A DNA stretch of 64,000 bases from Penium margaritaceum (taxonomy: Eukaryota > Streptophyta > Zygnematophyceae > Desmidiales > Peniaceae), in contig SZWC01000812.1 in NCBI GenBank assembly GCA_023375785.1, positions 32,149 to 96,148 on the forward strand, written 5' to 3'. This document shows positions 1 through 13,021 of the stretch, one piece after another. A program made the translations under genes and the position numbers. How positions within the stretch are numbered: position 1 is the stretch's first letter; each line of letters opens with the position of its first letter. The notes under the pieces were generated by a model. That model did not search any database. It had not been told where the DNA came from and saw nothing but the letters and a program-made list of their open reading frames with translations.

Positions 1-117
1 GCGTCCATTGAGGAGAATGAGACATGGGTTCTGGTGGACAGGCCCCCAAACGCTCACGTGGTGGGGTCGAAGTGGGTTCTTCGGAAGAAGCTGAAGTAGG
101 ATGGCACAATCGACAAG

Positions 118-1500
118 TACAAGGCGAGAGTTGTGGCAAAGGGATTCTCCCAGCATGCAGGCTCAGAGTACGAGGAGACATTTACGCCAGTCGTCACCTT
201 TGCCTCCCTCAGATCCCTGCTGGCCACTGTTGCTGCCAAAGACTTGGACATCCACCAGATGGACGTCAAGACAATTTTCCTTTACGGGAAGCTCGACAAA
301 GAGGTGTTGATGGAGGTGCCTAAGGGAGTCAAGGCTCAGATGGCAAGGTGTAAAAACTCATAAAAGCCCTCTACGGGTTGAAACAGGCCCCAAGGATGTG
401 GTACAAGGAGATGGACGGCTTCATGGCCGGACTTGCTTTTGCGCACTGCTAGAACGACCCTGGTGTCTACGTGCGAGAGGATGAGCAAGATGTGATGCTG
501 GTTGCACTGTATGTGGACGATCTCATCATCTGCTTGTCTTCCGTCGAGCTGCTGAATAAGCTAAAGAAAAACCTCAGCAACAGGTTCAAGATGAAGGACA
601 TGGGTCCTCTTGAGTACTACCTCAGGATTGCCATCCACCGTAACCAAGCAGCAGGTACCATCAAATTGAACCAGACGAAGTACATCACATAGGTTTTGAA
701 GCGCTACAACATGGAGGATTGCAAACCCATCAGCAGGCCCATGACAACAGACATCAAGCTCTCCTCCTCCATGAGCCACAACACAGAAGCAGAACGGCAT
801 GAGATGGAGAACATTCCTTACGAGTCTGCTATTGGTAGCCTCATGTATGCAATGGTTGGATCACGCCCTGATATCTGCTATGCTATGGGACAAGTGAGCA
901 GGTTTGTGGCCAATCCAGGGCGAGAGCACTGGCAAGCAGTCAAGCACATCATGCGCTATCTGCAGAAGACACGACACATGGGACTCAAGTTTGGAGGCCA
1001 AGAGGGAGCTGACCCGGTGCAACTTGTGTGCTACAAAGACGCCAATTGTGGAGGAAGAATCGATGACAGAAAGTCCACCTCGGGCTTTATGTGCCTCTTG
1101 AACGGTGGTGCAGTCTCTTGGGCAAGCAGAAACTAAGACTGTGTCTCCCTCTCTACCGCTGAGGCAGAGCACATCGCTCAGTCAAAAGCATGCAAGGCAA
1201 CACAGTGGCCACAGAGTTTGCTTGCTGAGATGAAAGTGCCACAGACAGAAGCAATGGTGGTCCGCATCGACAACAAGAGTGCCATGGCAATGGCACAGGA
1301 TGAAGTCATCTCCCGGCGCACGAAGCACATTAACATCAGGTACCACTACTCGCGCGATCTTATCTCCAAGGAGATTGTGGACCTGGAGTTTGTGAAAACG
1401 AAGAGGATGCTTGCAGATTGCATGACAAAGGCGTTTGACAGTGACTTGCACTCTACAGGTACTCGAGGGATCGGTATGGTCAACTTAGTGGATGAAGACT
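118..1500 (+). pseudogene. Copia reverse transcriptase and RNase H region
   Basis: Recognisable copia RT blocks in order: the KARVVAKGFSQ block near 118-150, the QMDVKTIFLYG block near 256-290, the ALYGLKQAPRMWY block near 366-405, and the catalytic YVDD box at 510-521. The later IGSLMYAM and SRPDICYAMGQVSRF blocks at about 828-910 mark the end of RT. RNase H follows with the YKDANCGGRIDDRKSTSG block near 1030-1085, a STAEAEH block near 1150, and the HINIRYHYSRDLI and TKRMLADCMTKA blocks at 1327-1440. In the family these enzymes copy element RNA into DNA in cytoplasmic particles and degrade the RNA strand. The region is a decayed fossil, not an expressed gene. Confidence 0.93.
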
Positions 1501-1683
1501 GAAGGCAAAGACAACTGGAGGGCTCACAGCAGGTGGAAAGAGGTGCAAGGGAGAGTTTGTATATTTGTACTGCCCCTTGACCACTACTGTACTTTGGACA
1601 AGTGTAGGCATGTACTACTCCTTTGGAGTGAGTCCCCTGTGTCCAATTCTGATAGTCTAGCCGGTAGACGCCCTATGCAACAA

Positions 1684-1755
1684 GCCTGTAAAGCGCAATG
1701 GTTAGCGTTCCAGAGTTGGAGCCGTGAGGTCACGGCTTCAAACCCTAGTACGGGC
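1684..1755 (+). other. tRNA-like segment inside the copia LTR
   Basis: This 72-nt stretch can pair its ends as a seven-pair acceptor-like stem (GCCTGTA with TACGGGC, one G-U). Next come two spacer bases and a four-pair D-arm-like stem (GCGC with GCGT) around the loop AATGGTTA, which resembles an A box. A perfect 8-bp inverted repeat (AGCCGTGA / TCACGGCT) follows at 1720-1737, then a weak B-box-like CTTCAAACCC. The anticodon and T arms do not fold normally, so it is not a working tRNA gene. It could be a tRNA-derived segment captured by the LTR. The same segment is in the other LTR at 18787-18856. Confidence 0.45.
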
Positions 1756-2029
1756 AATATTCTTTTTGACCCATAGGATGAGAGGAAGCTCCTAGTATGC
1801 TTCTAGTGGAGGTTGCAACTTGGCGGTCACAAGACGCATGACGTGGCGAACTAGTGAGGTGGCCCAGGATTGCCCTGGAAGTGGCCCTCCAAGGAGCTCC
1901 TCCGCACACAATTGTAGAGCCGGCTGTAGGACTAGAAGTACATGTGACTTGCATATGATTACTCATCCACTTCTTACCCTTGAGACTTGTGCTGAAAAGT
2001 AAGGCTTACGTTGGCCAACTAAGGGCAGA

Positions 2030-2037
2030 TATAAAAG
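2030..2037 (+). promoter_or_regulatory. TATA-like box in the LTR
   Basis: TATAAAAG lies in the 3' third of the LTR, about 180 bp before its end. That is a plausible place for the RNA polymerase II start of an LTR retrotransposon. Position and motif are the only support. Confidence 0.5.
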
Positions 2038-2665
2038 ACCTGGGAAAAGCTAAAAGGGGGAACCGAGAGGCCACAAAAGGGACAAGCCTTGCGAGCTAAA
2101 CAGTGTGGAAACACGATCCTGAGGGGGATATCTTCTCAGAGCTGAAATGCTATGAGCGGTCGGCGGTTGTGACTATACTCCATTTTTAGACCGTTTGCCT
2201 CAAGCGGGTTGACAATTACTGACTAAAGTTCATTGTACTTACTAGTTGATACCTGGTGTTCCCAAACCATTGTCTCCCCCTCTGACCATTTGTGACTCCT
2301 ATTATGAGTTGTCAACGTTGAACACACAGAGCGGATTTCTTTGGTCAAAGGCAGTACACATGCCTACTTTGGTCGGTCATTGTGCATGGTAGCCACACAG
2401 TGCTACTACTGATTGAAGGTCGTTGTACTTGCTAGTTGGTATCTAGTATTCCGAAACCATTGTTTCCCCCTCTCACAACTCGTGACCAATTTTATGGGTT
2501 GTCAACGTTGACCACACATAGTAAAGTTAATTGGTCATGGTAAGTGGCACATGCCTAATTTGGTTGGTCATTATGCATGGTAGCCACACCGTACCACTAC
2601 TTGTTGAACGTCTTTGCACTTTCTAGTCAATAAATAACAAAAGGTTTCTCCCTTTGACACCAGGT

Positions 2666-3128
2666 TGGTTTTTGTATATTTGTTACGCGTAGGTGCCTTC
2701 AGTGGAATACTCCCTCCCACCCCCTAGAAGGATGTTCCGTGGACAACCTGGAGGACAGATTTGCGACCACATTATGACACCCCCCTATCCCCCCACCATG
2801 GCTTAGGCTCAAATGTAGAGTCGAGGTTTCACAACACGGCCGCCCCCCCAGGTCGCGAGCCTATCATATATTGCGCGTACGAGGATTCAAACCCAGGACC
2901 TATTGCTCCATAATCTAAATCTATAAGCAGTAAGCCAACTCACATGGTGTTCATGTGATGTCCAAATGACATTGTAAGAGTTCCTGTGGGTAAAGGGCAT
3001 AAAGTAAGAAGGTGTAAGATTAGAGGGTAGTTTTCAAAATTATGAATGATAAGAAAGTTAGTTTAATCATAAAATATTGCCGCAGACGGAATTTGAAAGT
3101 TTGCAACTTTGAGCTTGAATACACTCTC
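2666..3128 (-). other. Unassigned insert in the satellite with tRNA-like promoter boxes
   Basis: About 460 bp here do not match the satellite, which stops near 2665 and resumes near 3129. The plus strand carries C-rich tracts near 2708, 2780 and 2845. Read on the minus strand, there is a B-box-like GGGTTTGAATCC (complement of 2883-2894) and, some 40 bases earlier in that orientation, an A-box-like GTGAGTTGGCTTAC (complement of 2930-2943). This resembles a tRNA-derived SINE head. I see no clear poly-A tail or target-site duplication, so the class is open. The interval between the C markers at 2341 and 4147, minus this insert, is close to seven monomers, consistent with a simple insertion. Confidence 0.45.
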
Positions 3129-5003
3129 AACCATTGCTCCGATTGACCAGCCGTAATAATGAAAGTTGACTACACACAAAGAAACTCTTTTCATGATATT
3201 CAGTGACACAAGCATACATTGGTTGGTCATTGTGCATGGTAGCCACAACGTGCCACCACTTACGGAAGGTCTTTGTACTTGCTAGTCGATACCGAGTATT
3301 CCCAAACCATTGTTTCTCCCTCTACCCATTTGTGACTTGTATTATGAGTTGTGAACGTTGACCACACACACTAAACGTCTTTGGTCATGATCAGTGATGT
3401 ATGCCTACTTGGATAGGTCATTGTGCACGGTAACCACACCGTGCCAATACATACAAAATATCTTTGTACTTGCTAGAAGATACATAGTATTTTGAAACCA
3501 TTTTTTCCCCCTCTGACCATTTGTGACTCATGTTATGGGTTGTGAACGTTGACCACCCATATTGAAATTCTTTGGTCATGGTTAGTGACATATGCCTACT
3601 TTGGTTTGTCACTTTACGTGGTTACCACGCCGTGTCACTACGTATTGAAGGTCTTTGTGTTTCCTAGTTGATAGCCAGTGTTCTTAAACCATTGTTACAC
3701 CCCCTCTGACTATCAGTGACTCGTGTTGCGAGTTGTCAACATCAACCACATGAAGTGAAATATGTTGGTCATGGTGAGTGACATATGCATACTTTGGTTG
3801 GTCACTGTGCATTGTAGCCACACTGTGCCACTACATATTGAAGGTACTTGTACTTGCTAGTCGATAACTAGTATTCACAAACCATTATCTTCCACCCTGA
3901 CAATTTGTGACTCGTGTTATGACTTGTCAACGTTTACCACACTTAGTGACATTATATGGTCATGGTCCCTGACATATGCCTACTCTGGTTGGTCATCGTT
4001 CATGGTATCCACACCGTGCCACAACGTATTGAATGTCCTTGCGCTTGCTAGTTGAACCGTGGTGTTCCCAAACCATTGTCTCCCCCTCTGACCATTTGTG
4101 ACTCCTATTATGAGTTGTCAACGTTGACCACACACAGCGGATTTCTTTGGTCAAAGGCAGTACACATGCTTACTTTGGTCGGTCATTGTGCATGATAGTC
4201 ACACCATGCTTATACTGATTGAAGGTCAGTGTACTTGCTAGTTGATAACTGATATTCCCAGACCATTGTTTCCCCCTCTAACCATTTAAAACTCGTGTTA
4301 TGGTTTGTGAATGTTGACCACCCATATTGAAATTCTCTAGTCATGGTGAGTGACATATGCCTATCTTGGGTGTTTGGTGTGCATAGTAGCCACAACGTGC
4401 CACTACGTATCGAAGTTTTTTGTCCTTTCTAGTTGATACATAGGGTTCCCAAACCATTGTATATCCCACTGACTATCTGTGACTTGTGTTATGAGTTGTC
4501 AATGTTGACCATACATAGTGGACTTCTTCGGTCATAGTCAGTGACATATGCATCCTCTGGTTGGTCACTGTGCACGCTAACCACACCGTGCCACTACTTG
4601 TTGGAAATCTGTCTACTTGCTAGTTCATAACTAGTGTTCGCAACCCATGGTTTCCCCCATTGACTATTTATGACTCGTGTTATGAGTTTCAACATTGACC
4701 ACACACTGTCAAATCCGTTTGGTCATGGTTAGTGACATATGCCTACTTTGGTTTGTCACTATACATTGTTACCACGCGGAGTCACTACGTATCGAAGATC
4801 TTTGTGTTTCTAGTTGATAGCTAGTGTTCCCAAACCATTGTTACCCCCTCTGAACATCTCCGACTCGTGTTGTGAGTTGTCAACATTGACCACATGAAGT
4901 AAAACTCTTTCGTCATGGTCAGTGACATATGCATTATTTCGTTGGTCACTGTGCATTGTAGCCACACTGTGCCACTACATATTGAAGGTATCTGTACTTT
5001 CTA

Positions 5004-5222
5004 GTTGATAACTATTATTCACAAACCATTGTATTCCACCCTGACCATTTGTGACTCGTGTTATGAGTTGTCAATGTTGACAACACATAGTGGGTTTCTT
5101 CGGTCATAGTCAGTGACGTATGCATCCTTTGGTTGGTCACTGTGCATGCTNGTTGATAACTATTATTCACAAACCATTGTATTCCACCCTGACCATTTGT
5201 GACTCGTGTTATGAGTTGTCAA
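5004..5222. other. Single-N join (5151) flanked by a 71-bp repeated sequence
   Basis: The 71 bases from 5004 recur right after the single N at 5151 (5152-5222). Beyond the shared stretch the first copy runs into an E-type monomer and the second into a B-type monomer. The normal order after A is B, so this join is probably an assembly artefact. Confidence 0.6.
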
Positions 5223-8200
5223 AGTTTACCACACTTAGTGACAGTATTTGGTCATGGTCAGTGACATATGCCTACTTTGGTTGGTCATCGTGCATGGTAT
5301 CCACACCGTGCAACAATGCATTGAAAACCTTGTGCTTGCTATTTGATACTTGGTGTTCCCAAACCATTGTTTCCCTCTCTCACCATTTGTGACTCATATT
5401 ATGAGTTGTCAAAATTGACCACACAGCGGATTTCTTTGGTCAAAGGCAGTACATCTTCCTACTTTGGTCGGTCATTGTGCATGGTAGCGACACCCTGCTA
5501 CTACTCACTGAAGGTCATTGTACTTGCTAGTTGATAACTGATATTCCCATACCATTGTTTCCTCTCCTGACCGTTTGTGGCTCGTGTTATGGTTGGTCAA
5601 CGTTGCCCACCCATATTGAAATTATGTGGTCATGATTAGTGACATATGCCTAGTTTGGTTTGTCACTATACATGGATACCACGCCGTGTCACTACGTATA
5701 GAAGGTATTTGTGCTTTCTAGTTGGTAGGTAGTGTTCCCAAACCATTGTTACCCCCCTTTGAAGGTATTTGTACTTGCTATTGGATTACTAGAATTCACA
5801 AACCATTGTCTTCCACTCTGACCATTTGTGACTCGTGTTATGAGTTGTCAAAGTTTACCACGCTTAGTGACATTATTTCGTCATGGTCAGTGACATATGC
5901 CTGCTTTGGTTGGTCATCGTGCATTGTTTCCACACCGTGCCGCAACTTATTGAAGGCCCTTGTGCTTGCTAGTTGATACCTGGTGTTCCCGAACCATTGT
6001 CTCCCCCTCTGACCGTTCGTGACTCCTATTATGAGTTGTCAACATTGACCACACTCAGCAGATTTATTTGGTCAAAGCCAGTACATATGCCTACTTTGGT
6101 CGGTCATTGTGCATGGTATCCACACCGTGCTTATACTGACTGAAGGTCGTAGTACTTGCTAGTTGAGAACTGATAATCACAGGCCATTGTTTTCCCCTCT
6201 GACCGTTTGTGACTACTGTCATGGTTGGTGAATGTTGACCATCCATGTTGAAATTCTTTGGACATGGTCAGTGACATATGCCTGGTTTGGTTATTTGGTC
6301 CGCATAGTAGCCACACGGTGCCACTACGTATCGAAGTTCTTTGTCCTTTCTAGTTGATGCATAGGGTTCCCAAACCATTGTATATCCATCTGACCATTTG
6401 TGACTCGTGTTATGAATTGTCAATGTTGACCATACATAGTGGACTTCTTCGGTCATAGTCAGTGACGTATGCATCCTTTGGTTGGTCACTCTGCACGCTA
6501 GCCACACCGTGCCACTACTTGTTGAAAATATGTCTACTTTCTAGTTGATAACAAGTGTTCCCAACCCATGGTTTCCCCCACTGACCATTTGTGATTCGTG
6601 TTATGAGCTTTCAAGTTCACCACACACTGTGAAATTATGTTGGTCATGGTTAGTGACATATGCCTACTTTGGTTTGTCACTGTACATGGTTACCACGCCG
6701 TGTCTCTATGTATTGAAGGTCTTCGTGCCTTCTAGTTGATAGCTATTGTATCCAAACCATTGTTACCCCCTCTGATATGTGTGACTCGTGTTGTGAGCTG
6801 TCAACATTGACCACATGAAGTGAAATTCTTTGTTCATGCTGAGTGACATATGCATACTTTGGTTGCTCACTATGCATTGTAGCCACACTGTGCCACTACA
6901 TATTGAAGGTATTTGTACTTGCTAGTCGATAACTAGAATTCATAAACCATTATCTTCCACCTTGAGCATTTGTGACTCGTGTTATGAGTTGTCAAAGTTT
7001 ACCACAATTCGTAACATTATTTGGTCATGGTTAGTGACATATGCCTACTTTGGTTGGTCATCGTACATGGTATTCACACCGTGCCACAACGTCTTGAAGC
7101 TCCTTGTGCTTGCTACTTGATACGTGGTGTTCCCAAACTATTGTTTTCCTCTCTGACCATTTATGACTCGTATGATGAGTTGTCAATGTTCAGCACACCC
7201 AAGGGATTTCTTTGGTCAAAGGCAGTACATATGCCTACTTTGGTAGGTCATTGTGCATGGTAGCCACACTGTACTACTACTGCCTGAAGGTCTTTGTAAT
7301 TGCTAGTTGAGAACTGACATTTCCATATCATTGTTTCCTCCCCTGACCGTTTGTGACTCGTGTTATGATTGGTCAACATTGACCACCCATATTCAAATTC
7401 TCTGGTCATGGTCAGTGACATATGCCTAGTTTGGTTTGTCACTGTACATGGTTACCACGTTGTGTCACTACGTATTGAAGGTATTTGTACTTTCTAGTTG
7501 ATAGCTAGTGTTCCCAAACCATTGTTACCCCCCTTTAACTATCTCTGACTCGTGTTGTGAGTTTTCAACGATGACCACATGAAGTGAAATTTGTTGGTCA
7601 TTGTCAGTGACATATGCATACTTTGGTTGGTCACTGTCCATGGTAGCCACGCTGTGCCACTACATATTGAAGGTTTATGTACTTGCTTCTCAATAACTAG
7701 TATTCACAAACCATTGTCTTCCTCTCTGACCATTTGGGACTCGTGTTATGAGCTGTCAAAGTTTACCACACTTAGTGACATCATTTGGTCATGAGTCAGT
7801 GACATATGCGTGCTTTGTTTGGTCATCATGCATGGTATTCACACCGTGCCGCAACTTATTGGAGGTCCTTGTGCTTGCTAATTGATACCTGGTGTTCGCA
7901 AACCACTGTCTCTCTCTCTGACCATTTGTGACTCGTGTTATGAATTGTCAATGTTGACCATACATAGTGCACTTTTTTGGCCATAGTCAGTGAGGTATGC
8001 ATCCTTGAGTTGGTCACTGTGCACGCTAGCCACACCGTACCACTGCTTGTTGAAAATCTTTCTACTTGCTTGTTGATAACTAGTGTTCCCAACCCATTGT
8101 TTCCCCCACTGACCATTTGTGACTCGTGTTATGTGTTTTCGACGTTGACCACACACTGTGAAATCCGTTTGGTCATGGTTAGTGGTACATGCCTACTTTG

Positions 8201-8741
8201 GTTTGTCACTATACATGGTTACCACGCTGTGTCACTACGTATTGAAGGTCTTTGTGCGTTATAGTTGTCAATTTGTGTTCCTAAACCATTGTTAGCCCCC
8301 AATGACTATCTGTAACTCGTGTTGTGAGCTGTAAATGTTGACCACATGAAGTGAATTTCTTTGTCCATGGTCAGTGACATATTCAAACTTTGGTTGGTCA
8401 CTGTGCATTGTAGCCACATTGTGCCACTATATATTGAAGGTATTTGTACTTTCTAGTCGATAACTAGTATTCATAAACCATTACCTTCCACCCTGATCAG
8501 ATGTGACTTGTATTATGAATTGTCGAAGTTTACCACACTTAGTGACATTATTTGGTCATGGTCAGTGACATATGCCTACTTTGGTTGGTCATCGTGCATG
8601 GTATCCACACCGTGCCACAACGTATTGAAGCTCCTTGTGCTTGCTATTTGATACTTGGTGTTCCCAAACCATTGTTTCCCTATCTGACCATTTGTGACTC
8701 GTTTTATGAGTTGTTAACGTTGACCACACACTGTGGATTTC

Positions 8742-11033
8742 TTTGGTCAAAGGCAATACATATGTCTACTTTGGTCGGTCATTGTGCATGGTAGCCACAC
8801 CGTGCTACTACTGATTGAAGGTTGTTGTACTTGCTAGTTGAGAACTGATATTTGCGGACCATTGTTTCCCCCTTTGACCGTTTGTAACTTGTGTTATCGT
8901 TGGCGAACGTTGACCACCCATATTGAAATTCTTTGGTCATGGTCAGTGACATATGTCTAGTCAGGTCATTTGGTGTGCAAAGTAGCCACACCGTGCCACT
9001 CTGTGTTGAAGCTATTTGTCCTTTCTAGTCCATGCATAGGTTTACGAGATCATTCTCTCTCCATCTGACCATTTGTGATTCGTGTTATGAGTTGTCACTG
9101 CTGACCACACATAGTGGACTTCTTCGGTCATAGTCAATGACGTATGCATCCTTTGGTTGGTCACTGTATACGCTAGCCATATTGAGCCACTACTTGTTGA
9201 AGGTCTTTGTACTTGCCAGCTGATGAATAGTGTTCCCAACCCAATGTTTCCCCCTCTGACCATTTATGACTCGTGTTATGAGCTTTCAACGTTGACCACA
9301 CACTTTGAAATTCGTTTGGTCGTGGTTAGTGACATATTCCTTTCTTTGGTTTGTCACTGTACATGGTTACCACGCCATGTCACTATGTGTTTAAGGTCTT
9401 TGTGCTTTCTAGTTGATAGCCAGTGTTCCCAAATCATTGTTACCCCCCTCAGACTATCTGTGACTCGTGTTGTGAGTTGTCAACGTTGACGACATGAAGT
9501 GAAATTTGTTGGTCATGGTCAGTGACATATGCATACTTTGGTTGGTCACTGTGCATGATAGCCACACTGTGCCACTACATATTGAATGTATTTGAACTTG
9601 CTACTCGATAACTATTATTCACAAACCATTGTCTTCCAATCTGACCATTGGGACTCATGCTATGAGTTGTTAAAGTTTACCTCACTTAGTGACATTATTT
9701 GGTCATGGTCAGTGACATATGCCTACTTTGGTTGGTCATCGTGCATGGTATCCTCACCGTGCCAAAACCTATCCAAGGTCCTTGTGCTTGCTATTTGATA
9801 CCCGGTGTTCCCAAACCATTGTTTCCCCCCTGACCATTTGTGACTCGTATTATGAGTTGTCAATGTTAACCAAATACAGCAGTTGTCTTTGGTCAAAGGC
9901 CGTTCATATGCATGCTTTGGTTGGTCATTCTGCATGATAGCCACATCGTGATACTACTGAGTGGAGGTTGTTGTACATGCTAGTTGAGAACTGATATTCA
10001 CGTACCATTGTTTCCCCCTCTAACCGTTTGTGACTCGTGTTATGGTTGGTAAATATTGACCACCCATGTGGAAATTCTTTGGTCGTGGTCAGTGGCATAT
10101 GCCTAGTTTGGTTGTTTGGTGTGCATGTTAGCCACACCATTCCATTGCATATTGAAGTTCTTTGTCCTTTCTAGTCAAAACATAGGGTTCCCAAACCATT
10201 GTCTATCCCTCTGACCATTTGTGACTCATGTTATGATTTGTCAATGTTGACCACAGGTAGTGGTCTTCTTCGGTCATAGTCAGTGACGTATGCATTAGTT
10301 GGTTGGTGAGTGTGCATGCTAGCCACACCGTGCCACTGCTTGTTGAAGGACTTTGTACTTGCTGGTTGATAAATAGAGTTCCGAACCCATTGTTTTCCCC
10401 TCTGAACATTTGTGACTCGTGTTATGACTTTTCAACACTGTCCACACACTGTGAAATTATTTTGGTCATGGTTTTGTGACATATGCCTACCTTGGTTTGT
10501 CAATGTACATGGTTACCACACCGTATCACTACGTATTGAAGGTCTTTGTGCTTTCTAGTTGATAGCTAGTATTCCCAACCCATTGTTACCCCTCTGACTA
10601 TCTTTGACTCGTGTTGTGAGTTGTCAATATTGACGACATGATGTGAAACTATTTGGTCATGGTCAGTGACCTATGCATACTTTGGTTCGTCAGTGTGCAT
10701 TGTAGCCACACTGTGCCACTACATATTGAAGGTATTTGTACTTGCTAATTGATAAGTAGTATTCAAACACCATTATCTTCCACTCTGACCATTTGTGACT
10801 CGTGTCAGAGTTGTCAAAGTTTGGTACACATGGTGATATTATTTGGTCATTGCCAATGAAACATGCATAGTTTGGTTGGTCATCGTACATGGTATCCACA
10901 CCCTGCCACAACGTATTGAAGGTCATTGTGCTTGCTAGTTGATACATGGTGTTCCCAAACCATTGTTTGCCCCTTTGACCATTCGTGACTCGTATCATGA
11001 GTTGTCAACGTTGACCACACAGCGCGGATTTCA
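8742..11033. repeat. Two consecutive well-kept higher-order repeat units
   Basis: C-monomer markers at 8742, 9889 and 11033 give unit lengths of 1147 and 1144 bp. Between 8742 and 9889 the order is readable as C, D (near 8935), E (near 9125), F (near 9317), A (near 9508), B (near 9700), then C. This is the clearest place to see the six-monomer register. Confidence 0.88.
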
Positions 11034-13021
11034 TTGGTCAAAGGCAGTACATATGCCTACTTTGGCCGGTCACCAGGCATGGTGGCGTCACCGTTCTACT
11101 ACTGATTTAAGGTCTTTGTACTTGCTAGCTGAGAAATGATATTCCCAGAACATTTTTTCCCCCTCTGACCGTTTGTGACTCGTGTTATGGTTGGTGAACG
11201 TTGACCACCCATATTGAAATACTTTGGTCATGGTCAGTGACATGTGCCTAGTCTGGTTATTTTGTGTGCACAGTAGCCACACCGTGCCACTACGTATTGA
11301 AGTTCTTTGTCCTTTCTAGTCCATGCTTAGGTTTCCCAGACCATTGTCTCTCCTCTGACCAGTTGTGACTCGTGTGACGAGTTGTCAGTGTTGACCACGC
11401 ATAGTGGACATCTTCGGTCATAGTCAGTGACGTATGCATCCTTTGGTTGGTCAATGTTCACGCTAGCCACACCATGCCACTACTTGTTCAAGGTCTTTGT
11501 ACTTGCTAGTTGATAACTAGTGTTCCCAACCCATGGTTTCCCCCTCTGACCATTTGTGACTCGTGTTATGAGTTTTCAACGTTGACCACACACTGTGAAA
11601 TTCTTTTGCTTATGGTTAGTGACATATGCATACATTGGTTTGTTCCTTTACATGGTTACCATGCCGTGTCACTACGTATTGAAGGTCTGTTTGCATTCCA
11701 GTTGATAGCTAGCTTTCCCAACCCAGTATTACCCTCTCTCACTATCTGTGACTCCTGTTATGAGTTGTCAACATTGACCACATGAAGTTAAATTCTTTGG
11801 TCATGGTTAGTGACATTCGCATACTTTGGTTGGTCACTGTGCATTGTGCCCACACTATGCAACTACATATTGAAGGTATTTGTACTTGCTAGTCGATAAC
11901 TAGTATTCAAAAACCATTATCTTCCACTCTGACCATTTGTGACTCGTGTTATGAGTTGTTACAGTTTACCACACATGGTGACATTCGCGGACCATTGTTC
12001 CCCCCTCCGACCATTTGTGACTCCTGTTATGGTTGGTGAACGCTGACCACCCATATGGAAATTCTTTGGTCATGGTCAGTGACATATGCCTAGTCTGGTT
12101 GTTTGGTGTGCAGAGTAGCCAAACCGTGCCACTAGGTATTGCTGTTCTGTCTCCTTTATAGTCTATGCATGGGTTTCCCAAACCATTGTCTCTCCCTCTG
12201 ACCATTTGTGACTCGTGTTATGAGTTGTCAATGTTGCCCACACATAGTGGACTTCTGTGGTCATAGTCAGTGACGTGTGCATCCTTTGGTTGGTCACTGT
12301 GCACGCTAGCAACACTGTGCCACTACTTGTTGAAGGTATTCGTACTTGCTAGTTGACAACTAGTGTTCCCAACCCATTGTTTCCCCCTCTGACCAATTGT
12401 GACTCGTGTTATGAGTTTTCAACGTTAACCGCACACTATGAAATTTGTTTGGTCGTGGTTAGTGACATATGCCTACTTTGGTTTGTCACTATACATGGTT
12501 ACCACGCCGTGTCACTGCGTATTGAAGGTCTTTGTGCTTTCTAGTTTATAGCTAGTGTTCCCAACCCATAGTTTTCCCCCTGAGAGTACCTGTGACTCGT
12601 GTTGTAAGTTGTCAACGTTGACAAATGAAGTACAATTCCTTGGTCATGGTCAGTGACATATGCATTCTTTGGTTGGTCACTGTGCATGGTAGCCACACTG
12701 TGCCACAACATATTGAATGTATTTGTACTTACTGCTCAACAACTAGTATTCACAAACCATTGTCTTCCACTTTGACAATGTGTGACTTGTCTTATGAGTT
12801 GTCAAAGTTTACCACGCTTAGTGACATTAGTTTGTCATGGTCAGTGACATATGCCTACTTTGGTTGGTCATCGTGCATGGTATCCACACCGTGCCACAAC
12901 TTATTGAAGGTCCTTCTGCTTGCTAGTTGATACCTGGTGTTTCCAAACCATTGTTTTCCCCTCTGACAGTTTGTGACTTGTATTATGAGTTGTCAATATT
13001 GACGGCCTACTGCGGATTTCT

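Larger units (their letters stand above)
1..2214 (+). mobile_element. Ty1/copia LTR retrotransposon, 3' half with right LTR (fossil, cut by window start)
   Basis: This is the downstream half of a Ty1/copia-class element. The translated plus strand reads through typical copia reverse transcriptase blocks, then a copia-type RNase H, a short untranslated stretch with a purine-rich tract just before 1558, and a 657-bp LTR. The order RT then RNase H with no integrase after them is the copia arrangement. The element is broken, with several breaks, and its 5' part lies outside the window. The LTR is the same family as the one at 18661-19315, so the two copia pieces are relatives. The right edge abuts the 191-bp satellite, which suggests insertion into that satellite. 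Visible divergence between the two LTRs suggests an old copy. Confidence 0.93.
1558..2214 (+). repeat. Copia right LTR (657 bp, TGT...ACA)
   Basis: The boundaries were set by comparison with the homologous LTR at 18661-19315. Both begin TGT, both end GGGTTGACA, and both are about 656 bp long. A purine-rich tract lies immediately upstream, and recognisable 191-bp satellite begins immediately downstream at 2215. Inside are a tRNA-like segment (1684-1755) and a TATA-like box (2030-2037). The two LTRs have many scattered substitutions, by eye roughly one base in ten; I did not compute this. Confidence 0.88.

Noticed and set aside
1684-1755. Functional tRNA gene
   Set aside because: The acceptor and D-arm pairing are good, but the anticodon and T arms do not fold, and it is part of an LTR present in both copies.
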